NCBI GenBank assembly: GCA_027627225.1
Contig: CM051029.1
Span: 70,232,578-70,296,577 of the forward strand
Direction: 5' to 3'
Origin: Congeria kusceri
Taxonomy: Eukaryota > Mollusca > Bivalvia > Myida > Dreissenidae
Length of the DNA: 64,000 nt
Below are positions 58,251 through 64,000 of the stretch, one piece after another. The number at the start of each line of letters is the position of its first letter. Within the stretch, counting starts at the first letter, position 1. The notes beneath the pieces are model-generated. The model was not told the origin of the DNA, did no database searches, and saw only the letters and a list, made by a program, of their open reading frames with translations. A program made the position numbers and the translations under genes.

Positions 58251-61218
58251 ATGTCTGACTACATTGACTTTCCAAATTTTAATTTAATACTAGAAGATGA
58301 AGAATTTGAAGAAGTCTCTAAAACTACTGTTAAAACACAAAAAGTTGTTGAAATCTCCTATGAAGAATTTCAGGACAAGTTTGGGTTTGATGCAAGAATG
58401 CTGTTTGACTTTGATACTGAATTAGAGAATCCCATCAATCCTGAATCTGAGAACATTCCCCCAAATGAAAATAATAATCCTGTAACACTTAATAATAAAT
58501 ATTGCAAAACCAATGAATTTAAGGATATAAACACAGAACAAGTCAACAAATTCATAGCTGAACAGGAAAACAAAAACACTGCCAAGAAAACACTGGCTGA
58601 CATCAATAAATTCCGCAGGTTTCTGGCTAAAGAAGGCGAGAGTAAACACATCCATGAAATTGAGGTCAATCAGTTAGATCACCATGTGGCCAGATTCCTT
58701 CTGTCTCTAACAAAACCAGACGGTTCTGACTATGAACCGAGTTCGTTGAGAGGATTCCTGAGCAGCCTAGACAGGTACTTCCGGCGTCACCGCTACCCGC
58801 ACAACATCATGTCGGCCTCAGGAACAGAGTTTTCACTCACACGGGAAACCTTCAATGCGAAAAAGAAAAGTTTAAAGAAACAGGTAATCACTGTTTCTAT
58901 ATCCTCTAATCCAAATTTAGCCCATATATATATTTAAAATTGTTGGTTTTTTTTTAAATTAAAGCAACACAAAAGTTATTTGACAACAAAGTTTTAGACA
59001 ACACATTACTGTAATATAATTGTTCTGAAGCTAGCAATTGAGATTTGATTTTAAAATGCAATCAATTACATTGCGTCAAAAAATATGTAGATCTACTGCA
59101 GAAATAAATCTCGACACAACCGGTTAACCTTTTTTTGGTTAAGTGTATTAGCAATCAAGCATAACCAATCAACAGATTATAATCCTTTGACATTAGCAGT
59201 TGTCTGGGACAAACAAAATATTGCTTTGGTCAATCAGTTGTCTGGGACAAACAAAATATTGCTTTGGTCAATCAGTTTTAGCCAATTTATTTGTCATAAC
59301 AATACTGGCACTAATGTCTGGTTTAAAGTACTTAAGTTAAGAAGCTGTGGCAATATGCATACCTTGTCACCGACAATTTTGTCATTGAACGTTCTGTACT
59401 CAGGGCAAAGGTAACCGCCCACATGAAGCAGACCCACTCACAGATGAAGATATCGACCAGATGTGGGAATCCTCAGTTCTTGGTCCCCACACGCCAACTT
59501 CCCTGTTAAATACAATGTGGCTAAATAACAGCCTCCACTTCGGTTTACGGGGAACAAATGAACAGCATAATTTGAGGTGGATCATTCAGCATAATTGTTA
59601 TTTTTAACATTTTAAAGGGACTTGTTCACAGTTTGGCAAAATGACAATTTTCAAAAAAATTGTCATAGATTCAAAAAAGAATGTATGCATTATATTCACA
59701 CAAGCAAAATACCACTCCTGACTAAGAAAAATGTTAAAATGATATGTTCGTTTATTTATAATCATCAATCGAAATTGGAAAAATAATAAAGCGTTTGTAA
59801 CGCTTTTCATAGATAATTTAGCAAAAACGTGTATTACCGACATAGCGTTTAAACTGCCATCCAAATTCATAAGCCTGCGTGGTGTAGTGGTAGCGCGTTA
59901 GCTTTTGCTTCTAGGGGTCCCGGGTTCGAACCCCAGGGCAGGCAAATTTTTTTTATACATCTTTTTCCTTGTTATCATAATTATTTAAAACTATTCCAGA
60001 TATGACAGTTTTGTAAGTAAATTCATTTAATGACATTTTTCAAAAATACGAAAATCTGTGAACAAGTCCCTTTAATTAAAAAACAGACTGTACAAATTTG
60101 TTTTTTGACATCAAATCTTGAAAACAAAAAGCTGACATTTCCTCTTGTATTTAAATGTAAATGAAATTAATATTCCTGCAAATTAATAAATACTCATGAT
60201 ATTTATAAGAATTTCAGAAGGCAAAATAATTGCAGAAACAGTAATTTTTACTACCTTCATCAATATTTGAAAGCAGTCGCTTTAAACAAAATGTTAGCAT
60301 AAATTATATTTACAATTTTGTTAAATAATAAAATTTGACAATATAAAGATTTATATTAATAATAAAACATTATAAAAAATAAAAATTGAGTACCTTTTCT
60401 GTAGATGGGGTGACGTAAAGCTAAGGAAGACTGCCCAGGGTGAGGAATTCTTAGAGTTTCATGAGCGCCAGACGAAAACCCGCACCGGGGAGAATCTAGG
60501 GGACTTTAGGAAAGTCAATCCTAAGATGTTTGGGGTCAATTCTGATCGTGACCCCATAACACTTTACAAGATGTATGCTGCCAAGCGACCAGTAGGGTAT
60601 TCGAATGATGAAGATCCTTTCTATTTGGCACCGCGCACCAGGGAAGGTTGTACTGGCCAGTGGTACATGCGACAGCGTCTCGGGGAGGTCAAACTCGGGA
60701 AGATGATCAAGACCATGGCGGTTGCAGCCAATCTTCCCGAGGGAACACGCTACACGAACCACTCCGCACGGAAACATCTCGTCCAGAAACTGCGTGGCCA
60801 AGATATCCCTCCAACGGAAATTATGGCAATAACTGGCCATAAAAATGTCCAATCCATTTTGAATTATTCTTCTGTTACAGAAAAACAACTTCAAAAATGT
60901 TCCACCATATTGTCAACGTCCATGAATGTCCGATCAAAATCAGATCACAGCTTCAAAACTACAAACACAACGACATGCACAGAAACACCAACCTCGCAAG
61001 CAAACCATGTCACAAGTAGACTCACAAATCCTCAACAAAACTTGGCTTTTGCAGATTTCGCACTCCCCACCCACTCCACGTCGAATGTAAACACTGATTT
61101 CAATGAATCCATTCCGAGACAAATCACATCACAGTTTTATGGAGCAACTTTAAACATCCAAAACTTCAATTTCATAAGCTCCTCAAGCACAGGATCACTT
61201 GCAGATCTTAAAAAATGA
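58251..61218 (+). CDS. Crypton-like tyrosine recombinase (KIAA1958/ZMYM-type domain)
   Basis: Three coding exons, 58251-58883, 59404-59576 and 60405-61218, give 539 residues. The ATG at 58251 (AAAATGTCT) is preferred over the in-frame ATG at 58158, which would add a hydrophobic leader. Introns are GT-AG, phases 0 and 2. Residues 1-100 are acidic; 100-210 form the helical core-binding domain. The catalytic residues are all present: Arg260 (FGLRG), His388 and Arg391 (NHSAR), His414 (TGHKN) and Tyr423 (NYSSV). A Ser/Thr-rich tail ends in GATLNIQNFNF. The family cuts and rejoins DNA through the Tyr. It lies in an insert absent from the related repeat at 33.3 kb, so it looks like an element-borne gene, apparently undamaged. 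A domesticated host gene is the alternative. Confidence 0.85.
59616..60071. mobile_element. TTAA-flanked inverted-repeat element carrying a tRNA-like gene
   Basis: The ends, with flanks, are a perfect 20-base inverted pair, TTAAAGGGACTTGTTCACAG (59612-59631) and its complement (60056-60075). Taking TTAA as the target duplication leaves AGGGAC...GTCCCT termini, as in Kolobok-type elements. It sits inside intron 2 of the recombinase gene. Inside is a tRNA-like sequence (59873-59944). A fragment of the same family is at 33898. Confidence 0.8.
59873..59944 (+). tRNA. tRNA-like sequence inside a mobile element (probable pseudo-tRNA)
   Basis: 72 bases from GCCTGCG to GGCAGGC plus A. A box TGGTGTAGTGG and B box GGTTCGAACCC match Pol III consensus. 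Six of seven acceptor pairs form (G7-G66 fails). The D stem forms with G-U pairs. The T stem has one mismatch. The anticodon stem has a C-U mismatch, and a 7-base loop TTTTGCT would give TTG with a pyrimidine at 37. These faults argue against a working tRNA, but the Pol III promoter looks intact. Confidence 0.5.
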
Positions 61219-61576
61219 TTTTGTTCTCTGGTCGACCACATGTTGTGAAATTGAAAACTGACGCTTTGACTGGTGTGATCACGAGTGACACACATTGAAA
61301 AATATTGTTATTGAATGATTTATCGTTTTTGATTGAAACTATATTTTCATAGTTGAAACACTGACCTAAATAAAAAAAACTTTTTCAAAAGGTTGTTTGA
61401 TCAATAAAACTTGGATTATCCGTGGTCTATTTTCTACAGTGCCCGCGGAATGATACACTTGGGTTTTTCCAAATATCTAAACGCAGGATGTCAACTACGG
61501 AAGAGCAAAATAGTCAACAATCTATGAATTTTTTGAAAAAATAAAACAATAAAAATCGCACAAAAATAGGATAAAT

Positions 61577-61719
61577 AGAATATTATGTGGGTTTAGGATA
61601 AAGATCAAGTTTATCATGCTCGGCTCGAAACATGGTAGCGCTCGGCAAGCCTCGCGCTACCATGTTTCTCAGCCTCGCATGATAAACTTGATCTTTATCC
61701 TAAACCCACATAATATTCT
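61577..61719. repeat. Long hairpin 3 at the edge of the Crypton-bearing insert
   Basis: AGAATATTATGTGGGTTTAG continuing GATAAAGATCAAGTTTATCA is followed at the right by the exact complement ending CACATAATATTCT. Inner arms GAAACATGGTAGCGC and GCGCTACCATGTTTC pair too. Arms are about 65 bases with very few mismatches, loop TCGGCAAGCCT. Confidence 0.93.
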
Positions 61720-61964
61720 CTATATACACCGTCTCTCGGCCTGTATAAAATTTACTGGCAGTGTGTATTCCACATAAGTTAAACTATACATTGAGTACTA
61801 ATAATATTCTGCCCAATTATTTATTTAAAGTGTGTATGTACGATCTTTTATATGAATTATTTTCAAAAAAAGCTGATGAAAGTGACAATAAAACTTGAAA
61901 GCAAACAAAAACATACGTAAAAAGGACGAAGGAAACACTATAATATGAAATAAATCAACCAGTA
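61720..61964 (+). repeat. Large dispersed repeat family, copy 3, middle part
   Basis: Continues the match to 33313-33550 (ACCGTCTCTCGGCCTGTAT, TTACTGGCAGTGTGTATTCC, AAAGCTGATGAAAGTGACAA, AATAAATCAACCAGTA). Confidence 0.85.
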
Positions 61965-62664
61965 AAGTCCGACAACATTGACCTGGCACTCATGCATATT
62001 CCGTACGTTTCCGTAACCTTTAATCGGAAAAATTTATTCAGGCGATCGCTTGTAACAGCTCGATATACTAAATGTGAGTTTAACTTAATTTAGCCAATAA
62101 TTATACATGTAGAATTGAATGGTCGAGAGGTAAAAACAGTAGCTTGCACATCGTAGGGATGCGGGTTCGAATCACTTTTTGGTCTTAACGTTTTACTTAA
62201 TTAATTAGCATAATGATTATTAGCACGTATTTCTTTTTTTTTTCGTTTAATTCCCTTTTTCAATGTAACTAAATTGTAAAAATAATACATTTAACAATGT
62301 TTGGAACATAAATACATAACAGAAAATGGTGGAATAACTCCCCCCAAGACAAAAACACAATAAAGGGAATTCGCCGTGTTATCTCAGAAAACACGGACAA
62401 CAATAAAGGCTGGTACAGCAATTTCCTTATATTGACATGAAAAAAAAACACACGATGGATTTGCTGTTTTGAACACCATAACCTCTGAATAATAAGCGAG
62501 CATTCTACCATAAGGCTATCGTTCACGGTGAATAATGTATGCCTACATAGCGATAAAACTTTATTTAAATAGCACAGTGTTGACAACACATACCCGAGTA
62601 CAACGTCGGAAATCTACGAAACATCACGGAAACAAATGAGTGCAAGGTCAATTTTGTCGGACTA
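61965..62664. mobile_element. TA-flanked inverted-repeat element (700 bp)
   Basis: Left end AAGTCCGACAACATTGACCT, right end reverse-complemented TAGTCCGACAAAATTGACCT, both followed by (G/T)GCACTCAT. It interrupts the repeat match exactly between ...ACCAGTA (61964) and TACTTGTG (62665). The related site at 33549 has a single TA. This is the pattern of Tc1/mariner-type or other TA-targeting elements. There is no transposase. It contains a tRNA-like sequence at about 62120-62185. Confidence 0.85.
62120..62185 (+). repeat. tRNA-like sequence inside the TA-flanked element
   Basis: ATGGTCGAGAGGTAAAA resembles an A box and GATGCGGGTTCGAATCAC carries a good B box. No convincing cloverleaf. Confidence 0.4.
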
Positions 62665-62860
62665 TACTTGTGTAGACTTTTGCATCGTTTATTAGTGTTG
62701 TGTAACCTAAACCATATGTCATGTCAACGTATGCATATACATGTATTTGAGTTTCCGCTTGTACAGACAAAGACTATTTGGTGATTAAAAACTAGCTCAA
62801 AGTGCGTTTAAAAGCAATGTTTGTTCTTAACGTTTATTCTGTTTTAAATCGAAATATATG
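62665..62860 (+). repeat. Large dispersed repeat family, copy 3, right end
   Basis: Continues the match to 33550-33710 (CTTTTGCATCGTTT / CTTCTGCATCGTTT, CATGTATTTGAGTTTCCG, ACTATTTGGTGATT) and matches 9540-9652 (AAAAGCAATGTTTGTTCTTA). Confidence 0.8.
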
Positions 62861-62866
62861 TTAATT

Positions 62867-63024
62867 AAGGATTGAATTTAATTTTGGTTGCGTTCATGCG
62901 ATTATAAACGCAATGGTCAAACTGGCAAATCCACGATGCGCGCTAGCGCTTCATGGATAATTTACCAGTTTGACCATTGCGTTCAAAATCGCATGAACGC
63001 AACCAAAATTAATTTCAATCCTTA
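62867..63024. repeat. Long hairpin 4
   Basis: AAGGATTGAATTTAATTTTG, GTTGCGTTCATGCGAT, AACGCAATGGTCAAACTGG (62867-62925) is followed by the complement CCAGTTTGACCATTGCGTT...ATCGCATGAACGCAAC and AATTTCAATCCTT (62964-63024). The loop holds GCGCGCTAGCGC. Arms are about 60 bases, few mismatches. Confidence 0.93.
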
Positions 63025-64000
63025 TATTTACATTATATTTGGGATGATTTCATAGCATTCCTTTATATTATTTTTGTTTAACATGCATTGTATTGCCATT
63101 CTAAGAGAAATGGCACGCACAGCAGTTGTCTTATCGGAACAGCGAGGTACCGCCCCTTGTAACCGAACTTCACAAAATAGAATGCAAACTACGATTAATA
63201 AAATAGTTCCCTACAAAAATGTCATTTTCTCCTTATTTACATTAAATTTTCTGCGACAAATGAAATTTAATGTGAACATCATGAGTCATAACATTTTTAT
63301 TTTCCTTGCATAAATCATATCGCTACAAAACTAAAAAAGTAACATAAACAATTGCAAAAATAACTGTGACATCAAGAAGAACTGCTATTTCGGCCGGAAT
63401 AGCCAACAAACACCAAACATTATTCATGCTTTAGAAAGATTAATATAAAATAAGAGGTGCTTTGTTAGCAAGACAGTAAATCCACATCTGAATACTTCTA
63501 TACCACAGTTGAGTTCTGACACTTTAAAACCACACAATTCCTAGGCTATTATTATTCCTATTATTTAAACAGACCCTGGATAATCCTGTTTTATTAATAA
63601 CACAACAGATGGAGACTTACATGCCTTTAAAATGCTTTAAATCCACACCATATATCCAAATTTTAACTCGGCAAGAAAAATGCAAAACAATCCACATTTT
63701 GACATCACTAAACTAGTGATGACGTGTTAGCTAGGTCATCGATCAATAGCATCTACAAGGGCGTATCTAAGCTCTTGTCTTTGCCTGGGCATAACTTGTA
63801 TTAGAAAGGATAACCGTTTAATATAAATCTTCAAATGCATTTTTTATTATTGTACATGTTAAACAATTCATCATTATTAACTGTGATATAAATGCACAAT
63901 AAATTAGACGATCTAAATGTATCTAGCAAATGGACACATCAATGTGAAATCATATCCATTTTAAAGCTACGTTCGTGAACCGATTATACGTCATTGAGAT
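63025..64000. other. AT-rich sequence, nothing recognised
   Basis: The open frame at 63074-63313 has no known motif. No tandem repeats or tRNA boxes are seen. Confidence 0.45.

Noticed and set aside
59873..59944. Functional nuclear tRNA gene
   Set aside because: Mismatches in acceptor, anticodon and T stems and a pyrimidine at position 37 make a working tRNA unlikely. Kept as a tRNA-like sequence with an intact Pol III promoter.

Overview
The window looks like a non-coding-rich, AT-rich piece of animal nuclear genome, most likely from a bivalve mollusc. The clues are phase-conserved GT-AG introns, B-box/coiled-coil/propeller (TRIM-like) genes of the kind expanded in bivalves, a Crypton-type tyrosine recombinase gene, and many short inverted-repeat elements. 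One of these elements (14.57-14.78 kb) resembles a repeat I associate with Dreissena-like heterodont bivalves. The genus is a guess. There are no operons, no bacterial signals, and most long open frames are read-throughs of tandem repeats. Layout: 0.16-4.8 kb holds a damaged TRIM-like gene (copy A) whose 3 kb intron carries two inverted-repeat elements and a tRNA-like sequence. 5.7-7.15 kb is a degenerate array of about 160-bp units. 8.05-9.09 kb is a decayed tyrosine-recombinase retroelement with a C-terminal SGNH-hydrolase-like region. 9.65-9.95 kb is an orphan TRIM-like coiled-coil exon. 11.05-12.0 kb is a decayed CR1-like LINE on the minus strand that still shows a 2A-like NPGP motif, a PHD-like finger and an endonuclease domain. 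15.9-19.75 kb is a cluster of four minisatellites (33, 64, 54 and 28 bp). 21.55-22.50 kb is a complete inverted-repeat element with a perfect 5-bp target duplication. 23.3-26.35 kb and 42.26-46.02 kb are two intact, recently duplicated TRIM-like genes (copies B and C). Between them lie the second member of a large dispersed repeat family with two expanded minisatellites (29.3-33.7 kb), a 165-bp array with a higher-order repeat (34.1-36.95 kb), an alternating purine-pyrimidine tract and two long hairpins. 47.7-55.2 kb holds repeats and coding debris: an integrase C-terminus, a zinc-finger exon with a stop, a 200-bp array and possible small exons. 55.5-62.9 kb is the third member of the large repeat family, interrupted by an insertion carrying an intact three-exon Crypton-like recombinase gene (58.25-61.22 kb) and by a second TA-flanked inverted-repeat element. 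How it fits together: the only genes that look functional are the two TRIM-like duplicates (probably cytoplasmic, RING-less B-box proteins with a six-bladed propeller) and the recombinase gene (probably a mobile-element gene). Paralogous 'empty sites' inside the window allow three insertions to be delimited by reading alone: the Crypton-containing insert, the TA-flanked element and the element in the intron of copy C.
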